Shown: positions 1 through 8,768, counted from the first letter of the stretch. The stretch: 64,000 nt of DNA from Bdellovibrionales bacterium GWB1_55_8 (GCA_001769835.1 MEPR01000052.1:1-64000), one strand, 5' to 3'. Notes: generated by a model not told the origin, from the letters alone. Numbers and translations: made by a program.

Positions 1-244
1 AAGACGTGCCAACGTGTTGAGATAGCGGCTTCATACTGAGGCATTTCATTCTACAAAAGTGGTTTCTGCGAACTGCTGAAATGGCGGGCAGAATGTGACA
101 ACTTTCGAGCTGCGTGCCTGGCATTAGCCAGACCAATCGATCATCTATATCTTACATAAAAACCGGGAATTGTCAACAGAAATCTTAGTTATTTCAGTCG
201 CTTATGCCGACCGCAAGGTGCGGCTTGTATGCTAAGAATCTCGT

Positions 245-1342
245 ATGAAAATCCTGAAATCCCCAAGTTCTCAAGCTCTACTCAATCGAATTTTGGCCGA
301 TCCTGGGTTGCCAGAGAAAATCAAATCGTTGGATCCCCGCGAACTTGCCGCTCTGATCGACCGCGTAGGGTTGGAGGACTGTGGTGAGATCGTCGCATTC
401 GCGAGCACTCAGCAGCTTGAGCAGATGTTTGATCAAGATGTTTGGCGAAGCGCTGCTCCGGGAGCCGACGAAGAATTTGATGCAGCTCGTTTTGGACTGT
501 GGATCGAAATTCTTCTGGAACTGGGGGCGCCTGCCGCGGCGAAAACAATCGGAGAAATGGACCCTGACTTCCTGACCATGGCTTTTTCTCAGCTCGTGTG
601 GGTGACCGAATTTGATTGGCTCCGAGACCAGTCCGCATCGGAAACGCGTCTGGACAAGATCATGGAATCCAGTCTTTCTTACGAGATTGAGGATTTCATA
701 CTCTTCTCGCGCGATCCACGATCTTGGGATGCGGTCCTCACCTTGATTGCAGAACTCGACAGCGACAATCATTCGTTCATGAATCGGATACTCGAGAGGT
801 GCGCTCATTTATCGCTGGAGCAGATAGATGATGAAGGCGGTCTCTGGTCGGTGCTCAGCTCAGAGCAACAGATCAAGAGCGATGTTGCCTATGAACGAGA
901 AAAACGTCGCGAAACGCAGGGATTTGTTTCACCGGCGGATGCTCGCGCTTTTCTGAAACTAGCTGCCGGTCCTCTGGATATGGAGGATCATGTCAGTCCC
1001 GCGCGGTTTCGCGATCACGTTCACTTGATGACTTCGACCCGGGCAAATGGAGCAAACGAGTTCGGGCGCGCGGTTTCAAAGATGGCTGATAGTCGATTTG
1101 CCAGGGTCCAGGCAATCCTCATGGGAAGCCCCACTGATAATTCGCCCCATTTCGAAGAGCTTAATTACCTCGCGAACGTGCTGGTTTCGGGTTGGGAAAT
1201 AAATGGTCGATCGCCCAGACCTGGTGAAGCGGTTCAAGTTGTGCTGGAAACATGTGAGAAAGGACTCACCAGCTTACCCGGGGCAAGATCATTTATAGAA
1301 GCTTTTCGCGCCGGCTGGTCTCAGAACGGATTCAAATTGTGA
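245..1342 (+). CDS. Conserved hypothetical protein, possibly DUF6178-like
   Basis: A 365-residue soluble protein with no signal peptide or membrane segment. It is acidic and mostly helical. The N-terminus (residues 1-60) has short Leu-rich helices ending in an Asp-Pro-Arg-Glu-Leu turn, and a later stretch around residues 75-125 is rich in Phe, Leu and Trp. The style recalls the uncharacterised DUF6178 family of delta-proteobacteria; that is recall, not a search result. The start is ATG. The stop lies only 7 nt from the tRNA 3'-end fragment at 1350, so before the island inserted this gene converged on the tRNA-Ser gene. No function can be assigned. Confidence 0.6.
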   Translation: MKILKSPSSQALLNRILADPGLPEKIKSLDPRELAALIDRVGLEDCGEIVAFASTQQLEQMFDQDVWRSAAPGADEEFDAARFGLWIEILLELGAPAAAKTIGEMDPDFLTMAFSQLVWVTEFDWLRDQSASETRLDKIMESSLSYEIEDFILFSRDPRSWDAVLTLIAELDSDNHSFMNRILERCAHLSLEQIDDEGGLWSVLSSEQQIKSDVAYEREKRRETQGFVSPADARAFLKLAAGPLDMEDHVSPARFRDHVHLMTSTRANGANEFGRAVSKMADSRFARVQAILMGSPTDNSPHFEELNYLANVLVSGWEINGRSPRPGEAVQVVLETCEKGLTSLPGARSFIEAFRAGWSQNGFKL

Positions 1343-1346
1343 TTGA

Positions 1347-1366
1347 GAATGGCGGAGAGGGTGAGA
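1347..1366. repeat. attL: displaced copy of the tRNA-Ser 3' end (20 bp direct repeat)
   Basis: The 20 bases GAATGGCGGAGAGGGTGAGA are identical to 14869-14888. Bases 1350-1366 equal the last 17 nt of the tRNA-Ser gene on the minus strand (CCA, discriminator, acceptor strand and part of the T arm). No other tRNA part is present here, so this is the left junction of an element integrated into the tRNA. Confidence 0.93.
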
Positions 1367-1419
1367 ACTCAAAAAAGCTTTTGAATTCGCCAACCCCGTC
1401 CCGCCAAAACTACAATTCA

Positions 1420-2514
1420 CTACAGTCTCGCTATTTGCAGTATCTTGGATGAATCACCATTTGTATGGAGATTCAGGCAATCCATTGCTCCCCTGATGTC
1501 GACACCCGCTTTCCGAGCATAAATCATCATTGTTTCGAGGTCCCTCCAACCTCCCATTTTCATGACCTTAATTGGTTCCACACCCCTGCTTAAAAGGATT
1601 GTTGCCCACGTGGCGCGAAGATCATGAAACCGAATTTCCGGGAGGCCATTGGCCCTCAGAAACGCTGACAGATGTTTAGCTTGTTCTCCTTTCTGCCACT
1701 CGTAATGATGAGGCAGTACATAGGGAGATCCATCTGCCTTGTCGTGAAGCTCCCTAAGAATTGGCAGCAGCGCGGGCGCAATTTCAACCATTCGGTCATC
1801 TCCCGATTTAGTTGATTTGAACCCATCCTTACTGTTCCACGCACAGTTCACCAGGATGGTGCGTCGATCGAGATCTACATTCTCCCATCGAAGAGCATAC
1901 AACTCGCCATTTCTCATTCCGGTATACAGGGCCAAGGCATAGTGCGGGTACCACACCCACGAATGCTCCCGCGCCTTTGCCAGAAGTATCCTGGCCTGAT
2001 CTTCGGTCAGGACGCTCTGAATTTTCTCCCCAACCTTGAACTTTAGCTGCGGAGTCGGATTCCTTGAAATGTGCCCCGCTTCGAAAGCGTGATTGAAAAC
2101 CGCTCGAATCGCCTTCAACACGTAACGCTGATGAGTCGGTGCTCTTTTTTCTAGCTTATCCTGGATCAGAAGTCTGATTTCTTGGGTCGTAATGGAGTCG
2201 ACAAGGCGGTCGCCCCATGCCCCAAGCGTATGCGCTTCCAAGCACACCCGGTAGTCATAGACGGTCTTTTTCATGAGACCTCGATTGAGTGAGGCCTCGC
2301 AAAATTGATCTATCAGTTTTGACCACTTCGGCACAACTGCCTGACGCAACCTATCCTCAACTGCTAGCACCAACTCCCGGTATGCCCGCTGTGCTTCGGC
2401 TTTCGATTTATACCCTCTACGCCTAAGGCTTACCGGGCGGCCGGTTAGCGGATGCCTTTTCCCGTAGCTAACAATGAACGTTCCCGGCTTTTTCAAGTCG
2501 TCTTTAATTGCCAT
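1420..2514 (-). CDS. int: Tyrosine recombinase (site-specific integrase)
   Basis: A 364-residue phage-type integrase. It has an N-terminal arm-binding region (Gly/Arg/Lys-rich, residues 1-45), a core-binding SAM-like domain (about 55-155) and a catalytic domain (about 165-345). The catalytic residues are visible in order: Arg in TGMRNGEL, Lys in KSTKSGDDR, His and Arg in FHDLRATW, Trp in GGW, and the nucleophile Tyr in MMIYAR. It sits next to attL with its 3' end facing the junction, and its start overlaps the upstream HTH gene by 11 nt, so the two are probably co-translated. It should catalyse integration and excision at the tRNA-Ser site. Confidence 0.95.
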   Translation of the reverse strand: MAIKDDLKKPGTFIVSYGKRHPLTGRPVSLRRRGYKSKAEAQRAYRELVLAVEDRLRQAVVPKWSKLIDQFCEASLNRGLMKKTVYDYRVCLEAHTLGAWGDRLVDSITTQEIRLLIQDKLEKRAPTHQRYVLKAIRAVFNHAFEAGHISRNPTPQLKFKVGEKIQSVLTEDQARILLAKAREHSWVWYPHYALALYTGMRNGELYALRWENVDLDRRTILVNCAWNSKDGFKSTKSGDDRMVEIAPALLPILRELHDKADGSPYVLPHHYEWQKGEQAKHLSAFLRANGLPEIRFHDLRATWATILLSRGVEPIKVMKMGGWRDLETMMIYARKAGVDIRGAMDCLNLHTNGDSSKILQIARL

Positions 2515-2881
2515 AACAACCTCCTCTTTTTTTCGTCAGAAGAAGCTGTCTCAGTTCAGCCAGGAGATAACGGTTTCTCCTTCCGAGCTTGTGATAGGGC
2601 ACCTGACCGTTGCTGGCCATATTTCTAAGCGCCCCAACCGAAATTCGGAGAAAACTTGCCGCCTCCTCGCTGGTAAGTACTTCCCTAGTTGTCAAAGAGC
2701 ATTCCGACTCGCTTAGATCGGAAATGACTGATTCTTGCCCCATGGGTCGAGAACGTGTCAAGCAATGACGGTCGGCGGCCGAAATGACCCCACCTGCTGC
2801 TTTATCCGCCGAGAAGAAAGATTCTTTTTGTTTTTTCATATCAACGTTCGCTTTCATCCAGTTCCAGTTTGGTGCGACCAC
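2504..2881 (-). CDS. Excisionase-like helix-turn-helix protein
   Basis: Up to 125 residues. The C-terminal 60 residues form a winged-helix fold of the excisionase/MerR-like HTH_17 type: LTSEEAASFLRISVGALRNM, then a wing with HKLGRRNRY. The family is commonly paired with tyrosine integrases as a directionality factor (Xis/AlpA role), and it overlaps the integrase start by 11 nt. The start is uncertain: GTG at 2881, or ATG at 2857 or 2839. The N-terminal ~65 residues before the HTH are low-similarity and may be partly untranslated. Role as a recombination directionality factor is inferred. Confidence 0.75.
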   Translation of the reverse strand: MVAPNWNWMKANVDMKKQKESFFSADKAAGGVISAADRHCLTRSRPMGQESVISDLSESECSLTTREVLTSEEAASFLRISVGALRNMASNGQVPYHKLGRRNRYLLAELRQLLLTKKRGGCYGN

Positions 2882-2943
2882 TCCCTGAGGCAGTTAAGGC
2901 CTCTGTAAATCCATACAAAAGGTACAAATGTTGCCCTTCGCGA

Positions 2944-5139
2944 CTATCCGTACGCCTCTGGATTTACCGCAAAAGGATCACTTGGCCGATGCGGCACCTT
3001 TTCCCGCTCAACGCGCTTAACGTAATTTCTGTCCTCAAGCAGCTGGAGGGCTGCCTTCAAAGGATCGACCTTTGGAAAGCGGCTCTGGAGAGCCTTGTGA
3101 CATTCTCGTTGCGTGAAGGAGCTTTTCTTTTCCCGTCTTAGCCAGCGCAATACGTGCTTCGCATTCTCGAAATTTGGGTCCGCTGACATTAGATGGAACG
3201 CCTTCCGAGCGTGCACATGAAGGGCGTTCGTGAGAAGCACCGCATTGCACATAGTCTGAGGACTAATGACTACATTCTGACGAATTTGCTGGTAGTTCTC
3301 AGCCACGTGAAAGAGTGCAGCAATCCTGGCAGTTGCCGCAGGTAGCTTTGAACCCCAATCGGTCATCAACTCAAACTCGCCATCTATACCTAGTTTCTTT
3401 TCGATATCATGCCAGTGCTCTTTCCAAATCGCGTAGGCCTCTGGTGAAAGTTTAAGTCTTATCGGTATCGGCCGTTCATCGATAACTGGGAGTTCTATAT
3501 CGAGGATCTCGTGAATCATGTCCTCATAATGCTTCCGAATCCCATCCGGAATCGGCTGTACCTTGCCCGTTCTAGACCCCAGTGGCGACACCGGCACCGT
3601 GTATAGAAAGCGCGCAAGTAAACCGCGACTCCTGAATTCCGGCTTCTTCGTAAGCGCCTCAAGTACTGATGGCTGCGGACACACCGCCGTCGTTATAAGC
3701 GGGCATCTCAGGTGAACACTCGTCCCGCTCTGACGCTCGACCCTAACCGAAGAGCCATCGTAGCCTTTTAAGAAGAGATCGAGATTCGGCAAACCGTTAC
3801 TGTATCGACCGCCGAAAGTGTCGAACATTCCGCCCTCATCTGAGAAGAGTCCGACTTGCTCATTTTGTTCGGCCATGAAGGTTGTGAGTCGTTCCGGAGT
3901 AATATCTGCCGCAAGCAATTTCGGTCCTTTCGGTACCACGGTGAGATTTGCCTCAATTTCCTCGATCTTCTTGAGAAGCTCAGCATCATTGGCTTCTTTT
4001 CCTCCGAGTTTATTTCTGAGTTTCTTCAGCAGGGCTTCTTCGTTTTTTTTCTTCACTAGCGCGATCTTTATCTCTGGCTCCATTTCGATAAATTTGCGGC
4101 GTTCCCATTTTTCGAGCGGATTCTTCGCTTCATTTAGAATCGAAGTCTTACGATTTCCAGATGGTAGGACGCAGAGCAAGTACAGAACACTCCATTCGTA
4201 ATGTCCTCGCTCCGTCTCCACTTGTACTTTTCCGCTTGTCGCCCGGGCCAGTGCCCCTAGAGTCATCGTCATCGCTAGCTCTGGCGGGGTTTCAGTTGCA
4301 GAGGCAACGGCCGCGATGAAATTTGCGAGAACCGGAGGACATAGATTCACTGGAATGCTCGCAGCGGGGAATTCCTCCAGCGGGACGACATCCCCCCACG
4401 ACGACTCTTCAGGCCTCGCTTTGGCAATTAAGGACAGAAGCTGTCCCTTGTTGTTCCCCTTGGCAAACCAATCAAAGATGTCCTCCGCTTCCTTTAATCC
4501 AGGGAGAGAAACGATCCGCACTTGCTTCGCCACCTCTTTAAGATCCAGTAACGCCGCACGCGCATAGCTTCGCCCCGGCTCGTCATTGTCTGGCAAAATC
4601 GTTACGATCTTGTCGCGAAAGTATTTTGCGAAGCGAGGGCGCCAGCTTTTTGCCCCGCCGGGAGTGGTTGTGGCCAACAATCCGTGTTTAACTACCTCGT
4701 CAGCACACTTTTCCCCCTCGACGAGAATGACTTCTTCGGCTTCTTTCCAACTGCGGTATAGGTACGCTGCTGATTCGCAGGCCCCGTTGACCCAGCCACC
4801 CTTTTCTCTACGCTGCTGGAAGAATCTCTTCTTTCCGCCCGGCAAATCCTGGCGAATGACTTTCAGGCAATCCTCTCCGGCGTCGTTTTGATAGATGTAA
4901 TCCTTGGTTGATTGCGATTGCCTATGCTTCTCGCCACCGAATATATCCAACCCCATTTGCTTAAGGGCTGCGATTACTGCATCCTGCGAGCATTTCGCAT
5001 GACAGTGCACGAGAACCCTGCCTGCATCTTGAGTAATCGTCAGAGAAGGATCTCGATCATCGTGGGCTGGACATTTCGCAGCATACCCGTTTCCTGATCT
5101 TTTCCCTCCAAGGGCGCTAGCCAGTTCTTCAGCGGTCAT
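2944..5139 (-). CDS. Primase-helicase (CHC2 zinc finger, Toprim, DUF3987)
   Basis: 731 residues from the ATG at 5139, which is preceded by a G-rich ribosome site; an in-frame ATG at 5160 would add 7 residues. The N-terminus has a primase-type zinc finger (CPAHDDRDPSL, then HCHAKC). It is followed by a Toprim segment (VILVEGEKCADEV and a later LPDNDEPG). From about residue 270 there is a DUF3987 ATPase-like domain with a P-loop-like LPSGNRKTS, a variant Walker A typical of that family. Such proteins serve as replication initiators and primases of plasmids, satellites and integrative elements. It lies directly upstream of the excisionase and integrase genes, which suggests the excised circle can replicate. 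Confidence 0.88.
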   Translation of the reverse strand: MTAEELASALGGKRSGNGYAAKCPAHDDRDPSLTITQDAGRVLVHCHAKCSQDAVIAALKQMGLDIFGGEKHRQSQSTKDYIYQNDAGEDCLKVIRQDLPGGKKRFFQQRREKGGWVNGACESAAYLYRSWKEAEEVILVEGEKCADEVVKHGLLATTTPGGAKSWRPRFAKYFRDKIVTILPDNDEPGRSYARAALLDLKEVAKQVRIVSLPGLKEAEDIFDWFAKGNNKGQLLSLIAKARPEESSWGDVVPLEEFPAASIPVNLCPPVLANFIAAVASATETPPELAMTMTLGALARATSGKVQVETERGHYEWSVLYLLCVLPSGNRKTSILNEAKNPLEKWERRKFIEMEPEIKIALVKKKNEEALLKKLRNKLGGKEANDAELLKKIEEIEANLTVVPKGPKLLAADITPERLTTFMAEQNEQVGLFSDEGGMFDTFGGRYSNGLPNLDLFLKGYDGSSVRVERQSGTSVHLRCPLITTAVCPQPSVLEALTKKPEFRSRGLLARFLYTVPVSPLGSRTGKVQPIPDGIRKHYEDMIHEILDIELPVIDERPIPIRLKLSPEAYAIWKEHWHDIEKKLGIDGEFELMTDWGSKLPAATARIAALFHVAENYQQIRQNVVISPQTMCNAVLLTNALHVHARKAFHLMSADPNFENAKHVLRWLRREKKSSFTQRECHKALQSRFPKVDPLKAALQLLEDRNYVKRVEREKVPHRPSDPFAVNPEAYG

Positions 5140-5404
5140 GGCTGCCCCCCTTTGCCTCATCTGTGCTTAGTACTTCGCGTACGCGACCTGCCAATCCACG
5201 ATCACCCAACGCCTTTAGTAAGCGTGACCGCGTAAACTTCCAATTCGGAGAAGTACCGATCTCCTGTTCAACCATGTCCAAGATTATGCTGCGGTAAAAG
5301 TCGATGATTTCTAGTAACTTTGACGCGACGTTTTGATCTGAATTATCCAATTTCACTTTGCCTCCATATGCTAGGAGCCAGGTAGATCGTTGGACCCATT
5401 CCAA
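5129..5404 (-). CDS. Small protein of unknown function upstream of the primase
   Basis: 91 residues, TTG start, so the true start may be further in. No recognised domain. The sequence is charged and helical, with an Arg/Lys-rich middle (FTRSRLLKALGDRGLAGRV) that could bind nucleic acid. Its stop overlaps the chosen primase start by 11 nt, so it is probably translationally coupled to the primase. A replication accessory role is a guess from position only. Confidence 0.5.
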   Translation of the reverse strand: MEWVQRSTWLLAYGGKVKLDNSDQNVASKLLEIIDFYRSIILDMVEQEIGTSPNWKFTRSRLLKALGDRGLAGRVREVLSTDEAKGGSHDR

Positions 5405-5512
5405 ACCATCCCACCAAGCTTCTAGTGTTCAGGACTAGCAAAGTGAGTAATTCGACCTCGCATTTTAGACCGTGATTTACGGTCGGCTAAATTGTGAAAT
5501 CATTCTTTGGAC

Positions 5513-6193
5513 TTAATCGGGTGACTTCAACTGGCGTGTCCACGAGATGGGGAGATACACACCAATTGATTTTGCTGCTGTAACAATGAACTTTATCTTA
5601 TTTTTTTTCGCGACACGGATTCGATCGTGTCCAATCTTTGGAAGTTTATTTCGAAAATCGAATATGCATTGTAATTGATCTACCAAGACTCGCTGTGCAT
5701 ATGTGGTCTGCCGTTTCTGGCTTCCTGCCGCTCTGTATTTCTCAATTACGTTATCGCAAGAACCGATCAAGTTCTGTAGGAGTGTCTCGATTACATAGAT
5801 TCGCTCTGTGATAACGCTCGCGGGCCGCCACCGGTCCTCGCTGTATCCGGCCTCTAGAATATCGTTCAGAGTGATCTGGTCTGCTTGTTCAAGTTCTTTC
5901 AATAAACTTGCGCTGAAATCACGAATGTTCCTCGCTCGCTGCCGGATATGGGTGGGCCGAGGCTGCAGGTCCAAGCTTATACGAAGCTGTTCGTATTTCC
6001 CAAGTTCCGCTTCAATTTCACCGATAATTGCGCGTTGAATTTTCGGTCGGTAGCTCGGCTCTAGGTATCCGAGACACCGCAAGAGCGTGTTTACCTCAAC
6101 TTCATTGAGCCTGACTTTCTTTAGCGCCTTTCGTTCATTCAAGCTGTCCCTTGTTGGGAGGTTTGACATATTCATCCCGCCAGTCCATGCCAA
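5513..6193 (-). CDS. Hypothetical helical protein of the island
   Basis: 226 residues from a TTG codon at 6193; in-frame ATGs at 6175 and 6169 are likely alternative starts. It is almost wholly helical and strongly charged, with no signal peptide or membrane segment, and Arg/Lys-rich runs such as RPTHIRQRARNIRD and RIRVAKKNKIK. I recognise no family. It follows the RHH gene by 13 nt on the same strand, so it is probably driven by the divergent promoter at 6438-6466. Function unknown. Confidence 0.6.
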   Translation of the reverse strand: MAWTGGMNMSNLPTRDSLNERKALKKVRLNEVEVNTLLRCLGYLEPSYRPKIQRAIIGEIEAELGKYEQLRISLDLQPRPTHIRQRARNIRDFSASLLKELEQADQITLNDILEAGYSEDRWRPASVITERIYVIETLLQNLIGSCDNVIEKYRAAGSQKRQTTYAQRVLVDQLQCIFDFRNKLPKIGHDRIRVAKKNKIKFIVTAAKSIGVYLPISWTRQLKSPD

Positions 6194-6206
6194 GCCGATG
6201 GTTCGG

Positions 6207-6431
6207 TTAAGACCTCTCGAATTTCAGGTTTCTTTCAAGTTGCGCTACTTCCCGCGGATGCCTTTTCTTGGTCTCGATGTACGCGTCCTTTAGTAGTGAC
6301 TCAAGTACTTCCACCTGAGTCTGATTTAAGGTCCCTGATAGCACTTTGAGTATTCGCGCTCCATCCTCTGAAAATCGGAAAGAGAGTGCCACTGGTCTTT
6401 TCTTTCGTTCCGGACGTTTTTCTAATGGCAT
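6207..6431 (-). CDS. Ribbon-helix-helix-like small DNA-binding protein
   Basis: 74 residues. After a basic N-terminal tail it has a short strand (VALSFRFSED) followed by two helices, the layout of Arc/CopG-type RHH regulators. It is divergent from the serine recombinase gene, with 79 bp between start codons. A strong promoter match ends 6 nt before its ATG, so the mRNA may be leaderless. It may control the divergent promoters, whose spacer holds a 10 bp palindrome. The RHH call rests on pattern only. Confidence 0.6.
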   Translation of the reverse strand: MPLEKRPERKKRPVALSFRFSEDGARILKVLSGTLNQTQVEVLESLLKDAYIETKKRHPREVAQLERNLKFERS

Positions 6432-6437
6432 GCGCCA

Positions 6438-6466
6438 ACCATAGCAGCGTGGCGGTACACTGGCAA
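6438..6466 (-). promoter_or_regulatory. Sigma70-type promoter for the RHH gene (leaderless)
   Basis: On the minus strand the -35 TTGCCA (6466-6461) and -10 TATGGT (6443-6438) are separated by 17 nt. The ATG at 6431 follows after 6 nt, so transcription should begin at or next to the start codon. Confidence 0.65.
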
Positions 6467-6475
6467 TACAACGTA

Positions 6476-6504
6476 TTGACGCGCGGCGTTAACGCTGATA
6501 TGCT
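6476..6504 (+). promoter_or_regulatory. Sigma70-type promoter for the serine recombinase (leaderless) with internal palindrome
   Basis: The -35 TTGACG (6476-6481) and -10 TATGCT (6499-6504) have a 17 nt spacer. The ATG at 6511 follows after 6 nt. A perfect palindrome GCGTTAACGC (6486-6495) lies inside the spacer and is a candidate operator. The two divergent -35 boxes are only 9 nt apart. Confidence 0.68.
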
Positions 6505-6510
6505 TAGTTC

Positions 6511-7140
6511 ATGCTCACACAAGCTGCGCTATATGCCAGGGTTTCTACGGACCGTCAGGACACCGGACTAGAGGCGCAATTACTGGCACTAAGGGATTAC
6601 TGCACCTCAAAAAACGTCATCGCTTACGAAATATTTTCCGACACCAACGTGTCTGGGTCCAAGGTCTCTCGTCCGGGTCTCGACCGCATGATGGAGCAGG
6701 CACGGGCGGGTGCGTTTCAATCTGTCGTGGTCTATTCGTTTAGTCGCTTCGCCCGATCAACTCAGCACCTGTTATCGGCGCTTGAGGAATTCAAGACCTT
6801 GGGCATCTCCTTTGTCAGCATTTCGGAGCAGATCGACACATCGAGCGCTCTAGGGAAGGCGATTTTCGTGATTGTCGCGGCAGTAGCGGAGCTAGAGCGC
6901 GAGCTAATTCGCGAAAGAGTAAGAACTGGGATCTGTAATGCCCGGAGCAAAGGGAAGCGTATTGGCCGCCCTGTGACTAGGCCAGGCGAACTAATTCGGA
7001 CCCTAGCAGGAAAGGGCCACTCGTACCGTGAAATTGGACGCTTGGTTGGTTGTTCTCAAGGAGCAATAGCCGATGAGCTTCGGTCAATGCGCTCGGAAAA
7101 GGTCTTTTCGAGCAAAACCGGAAGCTCGGAAACCAAATGA
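6511..7140 (+). CDS. Serine recombinase (resolvase/invertase family)
   Basis: 209 residues with a complete small serine recombinase layout. The catalytic N-terminus has LYARVSTDRQ (nucleophile Ser about residue 12), the YSFSRFARS motif and the E-helix region ELERELIRERVRTG. It ends in a short DNA-binding HTH (GHSYREIGRLVGCSQGAI). It may resolve multimers of the excised element or invert a segment. It is the second recombinase of the island and a different family from the integrase. The ATG start is supported by the promoter whose predicted +1 falls on it. Confidence 0.93.
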   Translation: MLTQAALYARVSTDRQDTGLEAQLLALRDYCTSKNVIAYEIFSDTNVSGSKVSRPGLDRMMEQARAGAFQSVVVYSFSRFARSTQHLLSALEEFKTLGISFVSISEQIDTSSALGKAIFVIVAAVAELERELIRERVRTGICNARSKGKRIGRPVTRPGELIRTLAGKGHSYREIGRLVGCSQGAIADELRSMRSEKVFSSKTGSSETK

Positions 7141-7162
7141 TATGCGAGCGACACCATCTGCC

Positions 7163-7203
7163 TTTCGGACAATGTGTCCGATAAACAGAAATATTGTCCG
7201 AAA
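7163..7203. promoter_or_regulatory. Operator cluster upstream of the XRE repressor
   Basis: An 11 bp perfect inverted repeat, TTTCGGACAAT (7163-7173) and ATTGTCCGAAA (7193-7203), is separated by 19 nt. The left arm is also half of a tighter palindrome, CGGACA-ATG-TGTCCG (7166-7180). The two TGTCCG half-sites (7175 and 7195) are 20 bp apart, two helical turns. This suits a cooperative autoregulated repressor and lies just before the XRE start at 7243. Confidence 0.7.
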
Positions 7204-7242
7204 CTCAGAAGTAGTCTGGGCTTCGGCGCAGCGAGCGTCAAA

Positions 7243-7572
7243 ATGGAAGAAATGCCTTCGTTTGCTGACAATTTGAAACGACTAATGAAGGACCGCGGAG
7301 TGTCCACTCGGGTTATTACACAAGCCACCGGCATTCCTTCTAGCACCATTTCGGAATGGACCGCCGGAAGAGAGCCAAAGCTTGGCGAACCCGTACTCCG
7401 GCTTGCTCGGTTCTTTGGAGTCAGCCTGGAATACCTCGTTACCGGACGAGAACCGGAGCAGGAGGTCATCAAGGACTTGATCGAAAGCGCTGAGGAAGGC
7501 TTTATGACCCTCCATCAGGGAGTGTATCGGGTGAAGGTCGAAAAATACCGAGGAACGAAAGGAAAGCCATGA
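7243..7572 (+). CDS. XRE/Cro-CI family transcriptional regulator
   Basis: 109 residues from the ATG at 7243. An upstream ATG at 7174 is in frame but lies inside the operator repeats, so I reject it. The HTH_3 domain spans residues 7-65: FADNLKRLMKDRGVS, then a recognition-helix region ATGIPSSTISEWTAGR, and a closing helix RLARFFGVSLEYLVTG typical of repressor N-termini. A short C-terminal tail follows. It likely represses the island and itself through the TGTCCG sites. It overlaps the next gene by 4 nt (ATGA), implying coupling. Confidence 0.9.
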   Translation: MEEMPSFADNLKRLMKDRGVSTRVITQATGIPSSTISEWTAGREPKLGEPVLRLARFFGVSLEYLVTGREPEQEVIKDLIESAEEGFMTLHQGVYRVKVEKYRGTKGKP

Positions 7573-8480
7573 CTGAGAGTCGCTGCACAATTTCAGCGCT
7601 ATTAATAACTATCTTCGGCGCATCTGGCTGCGCACATCTTTATCTGCCCGGAGACAAAGTCGATCACATCAAGCGCGCCAAAATCGATGCGGCCATAGTT
7701 GCAAACGACGCAAAAACCGTAAGCACTCAGCTTACCGAAAAGTCCTATTTCAGTTACGCAAGCGGACCGGACAGACTTAATGGGCGATTTGGGCATGAGC
7801 TAATTCAACGCGCAGTTATCGGTCCAGGGGACTGGCCAAGCGATCTTCACGCTCGGCCTGATGGCGTTTGTCGAACCCCAGTGATCAAGGCGCTTCTCGA
7901 TAAGGGAGCGAAGCCGGGCGCAGCAGGCATGAAGAAGGCTGCCCAAGCGCTTTGCCCAGACGTAGTTGAAGCCCTCGTTTCACGTGCTGATTCCGATCAA
8001 CTTACTCTGGCCGCAGGGGAGTTCGCCACGTATTTTCAGAACCAGTTTAGCAGTGACTCAAGTCCTGATCCCGAGACGGTAGAAAAACTTGGTAAGTCAC
8101 TACTTAGCTTTAAAACCGGTTGTGAAGAGCACTGCAAGAGATCTGGCCCATCAAGCCCTGCCTGCAAGACAGCTGAGACGGTAACCAGGGCAGCAAAGAC
8201 CGTGATTGCGCTTGAAGAATCAAGAGAGCAGGAAGAGCAATTCAGAGCATCACCTGCGGGCATTCAGCAAACAGGCTGCGAACTTCAGGCGGAGATCGAG
8301 GCAGCTCAGGGAGTGATTGACAGCGAGAAACAGAGCGCGGCCATCTCTGGTTTTGTTAACAGAGAAAAAATGTATTACGCAGGTAAAAAGATTCAAAAAC
8401 TAACCGGCGACCTGATCGAGGTTCGCGAGGTTTACCGAAAGACGGCAAAGAAACCGCTCAATTTAAAGAACTGCAAGTGA
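7569..8480 (+). CDS. Predicted lipoprotein of unknown function
   Basis: 303 residues with a type II signal peptide: a hydrophobic stretch followed by the lipobox GASGC, giving lipidation at Cys21. The middle (about residues 95-140) has short helical pairs reminiscent of ankyrin-type repeats (TPVIKALLDKGAKPGAAGMK, then VVEALVSRADSDQ). This is followed by Cys-containing and coiled, charged C-terminal helices. The ATG overlaps the XRE stop by 4 nt, so a regulator and a surface or periplasmic lipoprotein are made from one mRNA. Possible roles include superinfection exclusion or immunity, but nothing in the sequence proves this. Confidence 0.72.
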   Translation: MTESRCTISALLITIFGASGCAHLYLPGDKVDHIKRAKIDAAIVANDAKTVSTQLTEKSYFSYASGPDRLNGRFGHELIQRAVIGPGDWPSDLHARPDGVCRTPVIKALLDKGAKPGAAGMKKAAQALCPDVVEALVSRADSDQLTLAAGEFATYFQNQFSSDSSPDPETVEKLGKSLLSFKTGCEEHCKRSGPSSPACKTAETVTRAAKTVIALEESREQEEQFRASPAGIQQTGCELQAEIEAAQGVIDSEKQSAAISGFVNREKMYYAGKKIQKLTGDLIEVREVYRKTAKKPLNLKNCK

Positions 8481-8768
8481 CTTGTCTTGACCGTCCATGA
8501 CCTAGCATCCTTTCAGCGCTGTCAAAACACGATACGCAACAATGCCGCACATATGGGATTGCGAGGGCGCTGCTCGGGTTACTACAGACCGTTTTATGAA
8601 GAGATGTATTTTTAGTAGAATCCGTAACCACCGAAAAGATCCGTCTTGTTAGGTGCTTAGTTCGTGGATTGGCTGCTTACGGGAAATGTGCAATATGGAA
8701 TGCGTGTCCCAGGCATATTCAAATCAGCCACCCGCATCTAAGGCTTATCCAAGCCCACCGGTGATCCC

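Noticed and set aside
1373..1382. AAAAGCTTTT palindrome just inside attL as an integrase site or terminator
   Set aside because: Too short and low in complexity to support either call; no counterpart at the other end.
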